Shown here: positions 11,188-22,639 of the stretch, piece after piece
Position numbering within the stretch: position 1 is the stretch's first letter
Layout of the letters: each line of letters starts with the position of its first letter
Source of the DNA: Siphonodentalium dalli
Lineage: Eukaryota > Mollusca > Scaphopoda > Gadilida > Siphonodentaliidae
NCBI GenBank assembly: GCA_032622095.1
Contig: CP136063.1
Span: forward strand, 145,221,950 to 145,285,949
Length of the DNA stretch: 64,000 nucleotides
Direction: 5' to 3'
The notes under the pieces: model-generated
Databases searched by the model: none
What the model was told of the DNA's origin: nothing
The model's input: only the letters and a program-made list of their open reading frames with translations
Position numbers and translations under genes: made by a program

Positions 11188-11745
11188 TATACCCCCACTT
11201 TCGAAGAAAATGGGGGGTATACTTGATTGACTCCATCTGTCCGTCCGTCACGTTTTCTCCCTCCGTGTGTCCGTCCGTCCGACCTCATAACTTGAACAAC
11301 TATGAACCGATTTCAATATTTTTTTGTATGCAATCTCACCAGGACGGTCTCTCCGCATGATGCTAATTGCGGTTCAGTCCGACTTTTTTTTTCAAGTTAT
11401 GCCTCATTTTCGACTTATTTTGACTTAGAAAATTCTGTCCAACTTAATAACTTTAACAAATATGAACCGATTCCAATAATTTTTGGTATACATGCTTCTC
11501 ACAATACCCTCTCTACATGATGCGGCTAGGGATTGGCTGAGACCGTTTTTCGTAATATTACGCTTCATTTTCGACTTATTTTGACTTAGAAAATTCTGTC
11601 TGACTTAATAACTTTAACAAATATGAACCAATTTGAATATTTTTTTCTGTACAAGCTTCTTGTGACACCATATCGATATTATTAGTCCGAATTTTTCTTT
11701 AAAGTTAAAAATCTTTTTTGTTGGGTTTACGGATAATGCGGGTTG
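11188..11745 (+). repeat. pearl-like element: proto-microsatellite plus ~150 bp core repeats
   Basis: Starts with a hairpin TATACCCCCACTTT.../...GGGGGGTATA, then GTCCGTCCGTC-type proto-microsatellite (11240-11285). Then come three degenerate direct units containing AACTT(T/G)AACAA(C/A)TATGAACC and TTTCGACTTATTTTGACTTAG. This order matches bivalve pearl elements, non-autonomous repeats related to Helentrons. The first foldback element follows at 11766 with almost no gap. Confidence 0.6.
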
Positions 11746-11765
11746 AATTTGCCACGGTGGGGGTA

Positions 11766-13100
11766 TAGTCCAGGATATATTGGTCGACCTCTGCACCCCC
11801 CCCCCCCCCCCAGGACTTAACTTCACCCCACTAATTTTCTTCCTTAAGGTCTCCTCTAATTTTTTTCACTTGTTAACAAGAACAAAAAGTGGCCGCAGAG
11901 ACTCCAGACAAGATGGCGTCCATCATGGCGGCCATTTTTTTTAAATGCACCAGGTCTCTTTGATCGCCATTATAGTAAAGATGATAGCACATGCGGTCTT
12001 GTTTTCCGCTCGATTCGTTATGCTAATATATCATCCTTACAAATTAGCCAAAAATCCGACACCAGAATCCAATATGGCGGCCAAGATGGCCGCCGAAATG
12101 TGAAAATATGCTATTTTTCTGACATGTTACCACCTTTCGTTTGTCTCTGTGGGAAAATGTTAGAATTTTTGCGTCATGTTATACATTTTTCATATAGAGG
12201 AGTCATTGGCGAACACATGGGGACCATAATATGCATTCATTGCGGGATATTTTTGTCCGATATCACGTTTTCCCAAATGCCGGTATCATAGGCCAAAGCC
12301 GAATCTCCGTTAATAACGCGATGTTATGTTTCGAATCAATGAATGTTATTGCTATTATAACAACACCCATGCATATATATTTGCAGGAGATACTCGAGCT
12401 AGGATTCCTCTTATACCTGAGTTGAGGAATATTTACCCAAATCCAAGATGGCGGCCAAAATGGCCACCAGAAATAAAAAATCGCCGAAAATCGCTGATTT
12501 TAACATCAGTGAGCATTTTTGTCATGACAACTCCACACCTGCTTACTATTGTAAGTTGGTAACACTTAGGCGAAGAACTTTCCTTGTACCATATCCAAAT
12601 AAAAGTCCCCCAAATCCAAAATGGCGCCCACAATGGCGGACAGATTTTGAAAAATCACCGAAATTCCCTCATATTCACATCATTGGGCATTATTGTCGAG
12701 ACAACTCCACCCATGCTTACAATTGAGTTGTAAATACTGAGGTGAAGTAATTACATTACATCTCATGCAAGAAATTGTTTTCCAAATCGAAGATGGCGGC
12801 CAAAATGGCGACCGAAATTTGAAAACAAGTCTACATTACTTTACTTTCTTACGATGGGCGTTATTGTTTCGCGATTTCTATCCACCATTACATGTTGATA
12901 TGGAATAGTGACATGAAGTATTCATTAGGGTTTGGCCATTGATACGCACAGCCAATATCGCTGCTAAATTGGCGGCTAGAAATTGAAAAGAAATCGATAT
13001 TTTCACATATTAATTTCAACTTTTTGTCATAATATCGGTATGTATGGACGAAACTGTACATACACCATCTACTAGTTCAATTTAAAGGTATCAAAACGCA
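11766..13100 (+). repeat. outer arm (left) of foldback copy 1 with ~170 bp internal units
   Basis: Built from degenerate ~170 bp units, each starting with paired ATGGC words such as AAGATGGCGGCCAAAATGGC (about 11913, 12072, 12447, 12620, 12791 and a weaker one at 12957). Each is followed by GAAAT/TTTTGAAAA and a TCATGACAACTCCAC or TTATTGTCGAGACAACTCC block. The motif AAGATGGCGGC matches the known YY1 consensus. Open frames inside (for example repeats of NPRWRPKW) come from read-through of the ~174 nt units and are not proposed as genes. Confidence 0.75.
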
Positions 13101-15420
13101 TAACATAGCTCGTATCCTTCAGGAAAGATGAAACACCACAATTAATATCGCGATGTGGCATTTCGAAATCCAGTCTCCACTTAGCGCCGATAATGGCCGT
13201 AAGCGTAGGTGCGCCGAATAGTTATATCAGAACAATTACATGATTACAGATTCTGATATGCCACGTCACGTCCATAATTATCTGGACCAGCTTCCATTTC
13301 TTTGTCTGAAAAATCTAGGTCGCTCACACCGACAAAGTATTCACCACTTCCTGGGAGTAGGGTCCCTCTAATCATAACGTTTCAAACAATTCATTTTCCG
13401 GTGTTTAGCTTACAGAAGGTCATCTCTATGTATGTGTCTCATACCCCATGGGATAACGACATGTACACCTGGCGAACCAGTTAGCTAGTCACTTCTCAAT
13501 AGATGGTTCGTCAACTCACAAACTCAGCGAACGCATTGGCATATGTGGACAACTTCGACAGTGTTTCGACGGTTGCTAGCTGTCTCATTCCCTTGGACAG
13601 ATGTCTATCTGCTAAGGAGAAGACCCTAGTGTACAGACTACCCACACTTCTTGACCATTATCCGAAGCAAACTGTGTGACGCCCCGCAGTTGTCTCGTCG
13701 AATATCTCCCAGCAGAGAAGAACAATGCTCGCGGTGCTAGTTTGTGGACATGCGCCATGATAGTGGGAATGAAATGGGCCACTGTATACACCACCCCTAC
13801 ACCTGGTGCATGTTTAAGATATCGAATGTCGTGCGTGTCGGTTTTATTTGGTGTGGTAAGATTGTATTTCCACATCCGTTTCGAAGCCTTTCTGATTCAA
13901 CTACGTACACTTTTGTCTGGATAATAATATGCTAGCCTCCCTCAAAACAGTCGGATGGACTAAAGGATAATGTCTTTATAGCATGAATGTATGCGTGTTT
14001 TGTTATCCTCTCTCGGGGATAGTGTCAGTATGTGGGCGGTATTATTCAAGAAAATGTCAGGAACTGTGGTGCATTTATTTCACTATGTATTTAAAGAACA
14101 ATTGATGGCAATGGCTGTGGCCGTTGGGGAACGCGACCTTTATGATCATATAGCTTTATATATATAACTTTAGAATATAGTAGTTAATGTCTCATGCAGG
14201 AAAATGGTCGCATTGGTGATGTTACCAAGAAATCACTTGGTGTACAAACGTCTGTTGAACTGAATGCAAGAGCTCATCAACGTAACATTCCTCTGGATGT
14301 ACTTCGCGTTGAACATTTCACCCTTTTGTTGATGTAATTTGTACTTTCTTGAACCATACCACCCAGCGTGAGTATGACATATCAACCAACTATCAAAGGT
14401 ATCGCCTTTAAGACTACACCCCAGTCTTGGTGGGGCTTATACAGCAGTAGCCAATGGCATACTCCTGGTCCAGTTGTTTAAGAACGGCTTCCAAACGGAT
14501 GGGGACATACAATCTTAGCATACAAGGAAAGCAAAGCCACACATGAGATCCTGTCTGAATCTAAAACATAACAAAATAAGGGGCGGTGCAGTCATGGTCC
14601 AATTTCATTTCCACTATCATGACACATACCCACAAACTAGCACCGTGTGTATTGTTATCATCTGCTTGGATATGTTCGGTGAGACGATTGCTGGACGCCA
14701 ACAAGCTTGTTCTTATGATCATGTTCAAGGAGTTTGGGTATATTATGCATTATGGTCTTCTACGCCTTAGCAGAAATGCATCCGTCAAATGTCGGGCTTT
14801 CAACATTCGAAGCCATATACAGAAGTTGTCCGGATACGTCAGTGCATTCATTAGATGAGTATGTGAATTGATGAACCATATATTGAGAAGTGGCTCTTTG
14901 GGAAGATCACCAGGTGTACACGTTGTTAACCCCATTAGGTCACCAAAGCTGACAATACGCAGATAGATAGGTCCTTCTGAAAGCTAGAATACGCATCGAC
15001 CGAATACCTGTATAGTGTATCGCAAAAGATGACGCATATACCCCATATGTAGAATCTGAATTATACCATAAGCTATACCACGAATGAAGCTCGCTAAGAA
15101 TTCCAAGCTTTCGAAACCAACACGTGAGCTGGACACCGGCATATGTATTGTTTGAAACATTCCGATTAGTGGCACACTCCTACAAAGAAGGGTAGTGAAC
15201 TGTTGTTGTGAGTGAGATAGATTAATCTGACGAAGAGACGGAAACGAGTCTAGATAATGCTGAATGTGGCAATTCAGAATAAGCTCAGGTACTGTTGTTT
15301 TGATTCTTGGAAGTCATAATATGACTATTCGGCGCACCTATATACGGTTACGGCCAGTATGAGCCCTTAGTGGAGAATGGATTTTGAAATGCCACATTGC
15401 GATTGTGGGTTTTCATCCTT
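13100..15420. repeat. inner diverged inverted arms of foldback copy 1
   Basis: 13100-14190 pairs with the reverse complement of 14190-15420, but with many substitutions and indels. Examples: GTGCTAGTTTGTGG at ~13735 against its mirror at ~14630, and TAAGATTGTAT(T/G)TCC at ~13857 against ~14505. One arm carries an insertion near 15050-15140. Both arms translate in the equivalent frame to related peptides (NNARGASLWTCAMIVGM versus NNTHGASLWVCVMIVEM), hinting that an old coding sequence was duplicated head to head. No full-length ORF survives and no family was recognised. Confidence 0.6.
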
Positions 15421-16745
15421 CCAAAAGGCTACGACTTACATTGGAACTAATATATGGCTTATATTATGTACCGTTTCGTTTATACAAATCAATATTATGA
15501 CAAAAAGTTGAAATTAGTATGTGATAATATCGGCTTCTTTTCAATTTCTGCCCGCCAGTTGGCCGCCATATTGACTGTGAGTATCACTTGCCAAACCCTA
15601 ATGAATAATTCATACATATCAACATGTAATGGTGGGTAGAAATCTCGAAACAATAACGCCCATCCTAAGAAAGTAAAGTAATGTAGACTTGTTTTCAAAT
15701 TTCGGTCGCCATTTTGGCCGCCATCTTCAATTTGGAAAACCATTTCTTGCATGAGATGTAAGGTAATTACTTCACCTCAGTATTTCCAACTCAACTGTAC
15801 GCATGGATGGAGTTGTCTCGACAATAATGCCCAATGATGTGAATATGAGGGAATTTCGGTGATTTTTCAAAATCTGTCCGCCATTGTGGGCGCCATTTTG
15901 GATATTGGGGGACTTTTATTTGGATATGGTACAAGGAAAGTTCTTCGCCTAAGTGCTCCCAACTTACAATAGTAAGCAGGTGTGGAGTTGTCATGGCAAT
16001 AATGCTCACTGATGTTAAAATCAGCGATTTTCGGAGATTTTGTATTTCTGGTGGCCATTTTGGCCGCCATCTTGGATTTGGGTAAATATTCCTCAACTCA
16101 GGTATAAGAGGAATCCTAGCTCGAGTATCTCCTGCAAATATATATGCATGGGTGTTGTTATAATAGCACTAACATTCATTGATTCGAAACATAACATCGC
16201 GTTATTAACGGAGATTCGGCTTTGACCTATGATACCGGCATTTGGGAAAACGTGATATCGGACACAAATATCCCGCAATGAATGCATATTATGGTCCCCA
16301 TGTATTCGCCAATGACTCCTCTATATGAAAAATGTATAACATGACGCAAAAATTCTAACATTTTCCCACAGAGACAAACGAAAGGTGGTAACATGTCAGA
16401 AAAATAGCATATTTTCACATTTCGGCGGCCATCTTGGCCGCCATATTGGATTCTGATGTCGGATTTTTGGCTAATTTGTAAGGGTTGTATATTAGCATAA
16501 CGAATCGAGCGGAAAACAAGACCGCGTGTGCTATCATCTTTACTATAATGGCGATCAAAGAGACCTGGTGCATTTAAAAAAAAATGGCCGCCATGATGGA
16601 CGCCATCTTGTCTGGAGTCTCTGCGGCCACTTTTTGTTCTTGTTAACAAGTGAACAAAATTAGAGGAGACCTTAAGGAAGAAAATTAGTGGGGTGAAGTT
16701 AAGTCCTGGGGGGGGTGAAGAGGTCGACCAATATCTCCTGGACTA
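15420..16745 (-). repeat. outer arm (right) of foldback copy 1
   Basis: Reverse complement of 11766-13100 with few differences, carrying the same series of ATGGC pairs and ending ...AATATCTCCTGGACTA. It adjoins the GTA duplication. Confidence 0.75.
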
Positions 16746-16923
16746 GTATGCTAGCACTCGAGTGCACTCCTCTTGTTATTTATATTTATATACTTAAAAT
16801 TCAATATCGACTAGGATTGTCTGTCTTTCCCACTATGTCAATGTAGCCATACCGGTATATGGCTGTGGTTAACATGTCTCAGTTAATTCAAGTGGTTAAC
16901 CGGTCATGGAAATCCCTATCGAA

Positions 16924-17135
16924 CAGTAATGCCCTATAATTAATCGACTCCATAATCACAGCAGAATTATGGGTAACTTTTCAGGATTTAGTTGGAGATA
17001 TGGCTTGCTGCCATTCATTGGAAAGCTCTCATCGAGAGCTTTCCGATGAATGGCAACAAGCCATATTTCCTACTAAATCCTGAAAAGTTACCATAATTCT
17101 TGTGGTTATGGAGTCGATTAATTGGGGCATTACTG
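16924..17135. mobile_element. palindromic MITE, family P1, second copy
   Basis: CAGTAATGCCC...GGGGCATTACTG ends with a near-perfect palindrome whose centre is GAAAGCTCTCATCGAGAGCTTTC. It shares the core TGCCATTCATTGGAAAGCTC with the 2.3 kb copy. It sits inside a GGTTAACCGG / CCTAACCATTTCAGCCC element similar to that at 10938, apparently a nested insertion. Confidence 0.8.
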
Positions 17136-17449
17136 TAGGACTAGGCCCTAACCATTTCAGCCCTACACATACATCTTTTTCTTTTCACTTGTTGCCACAT
17201 AAATTGTAATTGCATCCATGTCTTCGGATATCGTATTGTCACATATTACTAGTATTAAATAGCTGGTATTATGGGCCTACCTCGAATTGATTCACCACTA
17301 CCATTCCATATAGTAATAATAGTCTATTTTGGGAATGGGTCCGGGTCCCTTCGAATTGGGAAAAATGTGTCTTTTACAGACCAAAATTGGGAATTTTCCA
17401 TGTTTTAGAAAAAGCCATGGATACCAAACTTCGACAAGTATTTACTGTA

Positions 17450-17900
17450 GGTTACACTGGTGTAAATAAGGTTCCGAGTGACATCTAGCGGATGCGGGAG
17501 GAATATATAGGAGAGAATAAAATAGACACTGGGCCCTGATTGGTCAATAGCCTTGTGTGCTTTTCACATAAAAAAATCATCACACCTCTTCCCTATGATT
17601 TCCCATAGGTAAAATAACCATTGGCACAGGAATTAACCCTTTGTAGTGAAGTTTGAATATTTTGGTGTGGTCTAAAATATGACTGTATTTTTTTATGCGG
17701 TTCTGACACTAGTTACGAAAACATAAGATTTAAAGGCGAATTCCCTGCTAGACAGACATGATTTTTTTGTGTAAAAAGTTTCCCAAAATGTCAATTTTTC
17801 AGATTTAAAGAAAATTTTGGACCCAACATTTATATTGCCAACACTATACGCTAAAACGTTAGCACTGAGGCCTATGGGAAACATTTACACCAGTGTAACC
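17450..17900. mobile_element. 451 bp TA-flanked MITE, copy 1
   Basis: Terminal inverted repeats GGTTACACTGGTGTAAAT / ATTTACACCAGTGTAACC (18 bp) with TA on both sides (17448-17449 and 17901-17902). A TA target duplication points to the Tc1/mariner group. The second copy 1.35 kb away is the same length and nearly identical, including an identical 63-codon chance frame, so both insertions are recent or one arose by duplication. No transposase. Confidence 0.85.
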
Positions 17901-17902
17901 TA

Positions 17903-18802
17903 AAGGGAAAAAATAGCTTTTTATCATTTTTGATTCCTGGGAGTCACTTTAAAGCATTTTAATGCATTTTTACAGAGCCTGGTCTTTCAGTCCAATGAAT
18001 ATCTCATGCTTGTTGTGGCTATTTTTGCTGCTGATGTCTTCTTTCACTTACATCAGCCAAAAAAATAGTAAGATTTTTCATAAAAAATGCCAATTTTTCA
18101 AGGTATTTTCAAAAAATTTCAAGGTGGTAATAGTCACATGATAATGCAAATGACCCATAACATGAGCATGTCAACGACACATATATCAATTGTTATAAGA
18201 ACCTAATCTAACAAGTATTTTGGATTTTATAGCCAGTGATATACAGATATATATCATAAAAGTGTGTCATTTCCACTGGTGGGTATGGTCATTTGAAGGT
18301 TAATAGCACTAAAACTTGGACACATTTAAGAAAATGCTTCAGCAATTCAAAGAGAGCATATCTTTATTCAACTAATTCAATATATACCCACATCCAGTTA
18401 TCTTGGATCACCCTTGCAGACCTGAAAATGTCATATTTTATTCTTCAATGTGCTGATAAAGTCATGCGCTTGATGCTCAGCTGATCAGATCTGGACTCAA
18501 TGACCTCACATCACCAGAAGTTCTCTCATGGAAAGAATATTGTACAGTCTTCCATAGCTGATCCAAGTTTGCAACACCAGACCCCTAAAACTGAGTGAAA
18601 ATGGGGCCTGAACATGACTGGTGGTGGAAAATTGTGCCTTTTTGATGAATAATTTGTTAAAGGGGGTGGGGTTAAATTGTGTGTGATAAATAAAGAACCA
18701 TAGGGGTGATATTGTTTTTGAGCACATTTTTTTCCATTGATGGGCAATTCTGAAGAAATGTAGGGAGTTACAATTATTCCGCGAAAAAGCGGGCTATCGC
18801 TT
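17903..18802. other. unique spacer, no recognised gene
   Basis: AT-rich DNA between the two 451 bp MITEs. Two overlapping 73-codon frames on the minus strand and a 63-codon frame on the plus strand have no recognisable features. A GGGAATGGG(T/G)CCG word shared with 17330 and 19570 suggests another old repeat around the MITEs. Confidence 0.4.
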
Positions 18803-18804
18803 TA

Positions 18805-19255
18805 GGTTACACTGGTGTAAATAAGGTTCCGAGTGACATCTAGCGGATGCGGGAGGAATATATAGGAGAGAATAAAATAGACACTGGGCCCTGATTGGTC
18901 AATAGCCTTGTGTGCTTTTCACATAAAAAAATCATCACACCTCTTCCCTAAAATTTCCCATAGGTAAAATAACCATTGGCACAGGAATTAACCCTTTGTA
19001 GTGAAGTTTGAATATTTTGGTGTGGTCTAAAATATGACTGTATTTTTTTATGCGGTTCTGACACTAGTTACGAAAACATAAGATTTAAAGGCGAATTCCC
19101 TGCTAGACAGACATGATTTTTTTGTGTAAAAAGTTTCCCAAAATGTCAATTTTTCAGATTTAAAGAAAATTTTGGACCCAACATTTATATTGCCAACACT
19201 ATACGCTAAAACGTTAGCACTGAGGCCTATGGGAAACATTTACACCAGTGTAACC
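18805..19255. mobile_element. 451 bp TA-flanked MITE, copy 2
   Basis: Same ends, length and orientation as 17450-17900, with only a few substitutions noticed (CCCTATGATTTCCC versus CCCTAAAATTTCCC). Left flank TA at 18803-18804; the right flank reads TG, a likely single mutation of the duplicated TA. Confidence 0.85.
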
Positions 19256-19741
19256 TGTACATGTGTTTTATATAAATCAGCAATTTATTTAGAGTTATCC
19301 TCCCTCTTTCATAAATGCGCTGACTGGTAGAGGGGAGGTAATTCGCATGTTAAGCTAATACATGTAGTTAGGTCGCCGCGTGTACATTATACGATGCGGG
19401 CTCCCGCTGATTTACTACGGGTTTTCAGCTGTTTATCGATCGACTGAGTGTACAAAACATCGGAAAAAAATTATAATTATTCAATAAGCCCAATGGTATT
19501 ATATACCTGCCTGCAATTGGGAATTTGGTGGTTGAAAATTGGGAATAAAGGTGCCTTTTTCACATTGGGAATGGGGCCGAATACCGGACCCTGAGGACAC
19601 CTAAAAAAAATCCCTGATAGTAGTATGTATATCATGTTCAGGGTTGTGGTGCATTTAACACACTGTATACTTACCATACATGTATATCTGGTTCTATTTT
19701 ATGGTACTAGTACTAAGAATACAAACCTTCTGTTGCATGAG
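19256..19741. other. non-coding, no recognised gene
   Basis: No gene seen. Words ATTGGGAATGGGGCCG near 19564 resemble 17330-17350 in inverted sense, so the 17.3-19.6 kb segment may be an older inverted-repeat element into which the two MITEs inserted. Confidence 0.35.
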
Positions 19742-20425
19742 ATTATCTAAATTGTACCCTCAGACTATCACCCCATGCCATCACTATTATTAGGCACCAT
19801 CACTATTATTGTTTTTGAGGTAAAATACATGTACCACCTACTACTACTAGTATCACTATTATCCGGCCATCACAATTATTAGGCGCATAAGAGTATAGCA
19901 GTAGGATCTTTCCCTCTGCGCATTTTTCTCCAAGACACCTCAGTTGATCGATTTAACTAAATTTGGTGTGATGACTCTGGTTACCCTGGCAGAGGTTTTA
20001 CCGGTAATTTTTTTTTAATTAGATTTAAAAAATGTTGTTTTTTTTAAATCAAACTGTTGAAATGATCAAAAACGGACGACAGACCCAACTACATGTACAT
20101 AATATGGCCCTTGGTTAAAATTAGTATTTTTGAGCAAAGACTATTATCCCACAGCTGGTTAAAAGTTGTGTGGTATATAAAATTTATGTAACATGTTTCC
20201 GTCGTGGTAGACAATAAAAAGCGTTTTTTTTTTTTTTAATCAAACTGTTTAAATGAACAAAAACGGACGACAGATCGAACTATGGCCCTTGGTCAAAATT
20301 AAGTATTTTTGTGCAAAGACTACCGGTATTACCCACAGCTGGTTAAAAGTTTTGTGGTATATATATATAATTTATGTAACATGTTTTCGTCTCGGTAGAC
20401 AATAAAAAGCGTCTTTTCCTTTTTA
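19742..20425 (+). repeat. family A repeat units (truncated)
   Basis: CATCACTATTATTAGGC words are followed by the family A block ATAGCAGTAGGATC...TTTTTCTCCAAGA...AACTAAATTTGGTGTGATGA. Then come two ~195 bp tandem units ending in CCCACAGCTGGTTAAAAGTT...TTTATGTAACATGTTT and GGTAGACAATAAAAAGCG. The family is described at 41237-44130. Confidence 0.65.
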
Positions 20426-20430
20426 GCTCA

Positions 20431-21790
20431 ACTTACATGTACTTTGTAAGTTTGAGCTACCGGTATTGCCATGGGTTGGCGTCCGTCGTCCGTGTGTGCG
20501 TATTTCTGTCAACAATTCCTTTGGCGTGGGCTACATGTCGTACATGTACATGTATGTTTGGTCTGATCTTTATGAAATTTGTCATGAATGTTGACATTGA
20601 GCTGTAGATGGGAACGAGTCATTTTGGGTCATTCGGCCAAAAAACATGGCTGCCGGCGGCCATCTTGAATTAAACAATTAAATCCATTGACGCGGGCTAC
20701 ATGCCGTACTGTTCATGTGATCATCATAAAATTTGTCATGAATGTTGACATTTACATATTGATGGGAACAATTCATTTTTTGGGGTCAATCGGCCAAAAT
20801 ACATGGCCGCCAGCAGCAATCTTGGATTTTACTCTTTACATGACTAAATACTATGGCACAGGCTACAGGTCGTACCTTTGGTCAGTTCATTATGAGATTT
20901 GTCATGGCTATTGACATGTACATGTAGATGGGAACGAGTCATTTTGGGGTCAATCGGCTAAACGTCGTACTGGGGTACAGTACTGCTCATCTGATCATCA
21001 TGAAATTTGTCATGGATGTTAATATACCGGTAGATGGGAACGAGTCAATTTTGGGTCGTTTGGCCAAAAAAACATGGCCGCCATCAGCCATCTTGGATTT
21101 TACTCTTTGCATGACTAAATCCTTTGGCATGGGCTACAGGTCCTACCTTTGGTCGGATCATTATGAAATTTGGCACGGCTGTTGACATTTATATTTAGAT
21201 GGGAAATGAATCATTTTGGGGTCATTCGGCAAAAAAACATTGCTGCCAGCAGCCAGTCATTTTGGGGTCGTTCGGCCAAAAAACATGACTGCCAGCAGCC
21301 ATCTTTGTTTTTACTCTTTGTATCACAAAAACCTTTGGTCGGATCATTATGAAATTTGTCACGGCTGTTTACATGTAGATGGGAAATTTTTGGGTCATTT
21401 TTGGGTCATTCGGCAAAAAAACATTACCGCCAGCAGCCATCTTGGATTTTACTCTTTACATGACTAAATCTTTTAGCACGGGCTACAAGTTGTATCTTTG
21501 GTCTGATCATCATGAAATTTTCATGGATGTTTACAATGACATGTAGATAGGAACAAGTCATTTTGGGGTCATTCGGCCCAAAAACATGGCCGCCAGCAGC
21601 CATCTTGGATTTACTCTTTACATGACTAAATCCTTTGACACAGGCTACCGGTCGTATCTTTTGTCAGATAATCATGTTAACAATGACGTAAATGGGAACT
21701 AGTCTTGGGGGTCATTCGGCAAAAAACATGGCTGTTAATGCCACTCAGTGGCCATCTTGGATTCTACTCATTGCATACATGTAACTAGGC
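20431..21790 (+). repeat. pearl-like array of ~160 bp units with ATGGCCGCC motif
   Basis: Begins TTTTTAGCTCAAC and GTCCGTCGTCCGTGTG, then about eight degenerate ~160 bp direct units. Each has GGTC(T/G)GATCATTATGAAATTT, GTAGATGGGAACGAGTCA, CATTCGGCCAAAAAACATGG and CAGCAGCCATCTTGGAT. The leader order (AGCTCA, GTCC microsatellite, TCAACAATT, core repeats) is the mirror of the minus-strand element at 28990-31062. It fits bivalve pearl-type repeats. The paired ATGGC/GCCAT motif also appears in the foldback arms. Confidence 0.65.
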
Positions 21791-21934
21791 AGGGCTGGCG
21801 ATCTAGAAAATCCAGGAGGGCTATTAATAGCCCTCCTAGATTTGTCTGGGAGGGCTATAGCCCTCCTCAACTTTTACAGTTATGATTTATTTTATCTGAG
21901 TTACTACTGCCCTTAGTTTGTCTATTTTGATGTT

Positions 21935-22165
21935 TTGACTATTATCCACCAGCTGGTTAAAAGTTGTGGGGTATATATACATGTAATTTATGTAGCATGT
22001 TTTCAATTGACAAAGAGCATTCTCAATTTATATGATGAACCTGATCTATTTCGAGATTCCATGGGTGATTTTGTATGTGGTATTGTGACATTTAAATATA
22101 AAGAGTGTCCATTCTTCCGTCTCCCAAAAGCGGTAGACAATAAAGAGCGATCTAAATTATGAACT
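21935..22165 (+). repeat. family A fragment
   Basis: ACTATTATCCACCAGCTGGTTAAAAGTTGTGG...TTTATGTAGCATG followed by ATTGTGACATTTAAATATAAAGAG...CATTCTTCCGTCTCCC. The latter is shared with 45984-46030. The shared segment can be read in one frame (IVTFKYKEC / IVTFKCKER), but no protein family is recognised. Confidence 0.5.
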
Positions 22166-22350
22166 GTCTTTTTGGAGGTACATGTACAATGTACCTAATA
22201 ATTGTGATCTGTACATGTATGTGGCATGTTGGAATTCGAATATATGAATAATTGAGAATTTGGAAATAATTTACAAAGAACAACAAATGAAACACCTGAT
22301 AGATACCGGTAGTTCCGCCCAGTGTTTTTATAACGTTTGGGAGCTTCTTC

Positions 22351-22639
22351 ACTGTCGGATACCCGTTTAGGTTCGGACATTCCAAGATGGCGGCGCCAAC
22401 TAAATCAGATAAACGGTAAGTGTATATATTGTCTCCCAGCAGCAATCAACGACATCTTTCGGTGATACACCTTGAAACAGTTATGTAGGAATTTGTATGC
22501 CCAACACATACGTAATACGCCTTTTGCATAACAGGCATGTGAATTGTTGTATTTGGCGTGTCAAGTCGTCATAATTTTTCGAAATTTTATCGAGGCGGCG
22601 AAATGTTCGCTTTTTCGTATTTTTATGGCCCTGGGCTCA
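22351..22639 (+). repeat. duplicated locus D, copy 1 left half (contains first-exon-like ATG)
   Basis: Starts ACTGTCGGATACCCG and continues to the foldback insertion point at 22640; the locus resumes at 27623 and runs to ~27930. The uninterrupted copy lies inverted at 32150-32718. Identity between copies is high, with scattered substitutions. Confidence 0.85.
22387..22415 (+). CDS. possible first coding exon (MAAPTKSDKR) with donor
   Basis: CCAAGATGGCGGCGCC provides an ATG in the classical YY1-overlapping initiation context. Nine codons later the frame reaches CG|GTAAGT, a consensus 5' splice site (intron from 22416). The same exon and donor are conserved in the inverted copy at 32644-32672. 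The combination looks like the 5' end of a real gene or of a mobile gene fragment. Downstream exons are not identifiable here; in this copy the intron is interrupted by the 5 kb foldback element. Function unknown. Confidence 0.35.

Larger units (their letters stand above)
11766..16745. mobile_element. 5 kb foldback element, copy 1
   Basis: A 4980 bp element bounded by TAGTCCAGGA...TCCTGGACTA and flanked by a 3 bp duplication GTA (11763-11765, 16746-16748). Essentially its whole length is an inverted repeat. The outer ~1.3 kb of each arm (11766-13100 and 15420-16745) are near-identical; the inner ~1.1 kb pair with roughly three-quarters identity by eye, up to a centre near 14.2 kb. No transposase was recognised, so it is probably mobilised in trans. 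Three-bp duplications fit several cut-and-paste superfamilies (EnSpm/CACTA, PIF/Harbinger, Zator, Academ); the TAG/CTA ends and GTA/TCA targets do not settle which. Copy 2 at 22640 is in the same orientation and nearly identical. Confidence 0.85.

Noticed and set aside
17693-17884. 63-codon frame identical in both 451 bp MITEs as a conserved peptide
   Set aside because: The identity follows from recent MITE duplication; the frame has no start context or domain.
20431-21790. CRISPR-like array
   Set aside because: Units are ~160 bp, degenerate throughout and lack short repeats with unique spacers; the DNA is eukaryotic.
22016-22162. Coding exon suggested by IVTFKYKECPFF shared with 45984-46030
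   Set aside because: The shared segment lies inside family A fragments at both places, and neighbouring codons contain stops; repeat homology explains the similarity.
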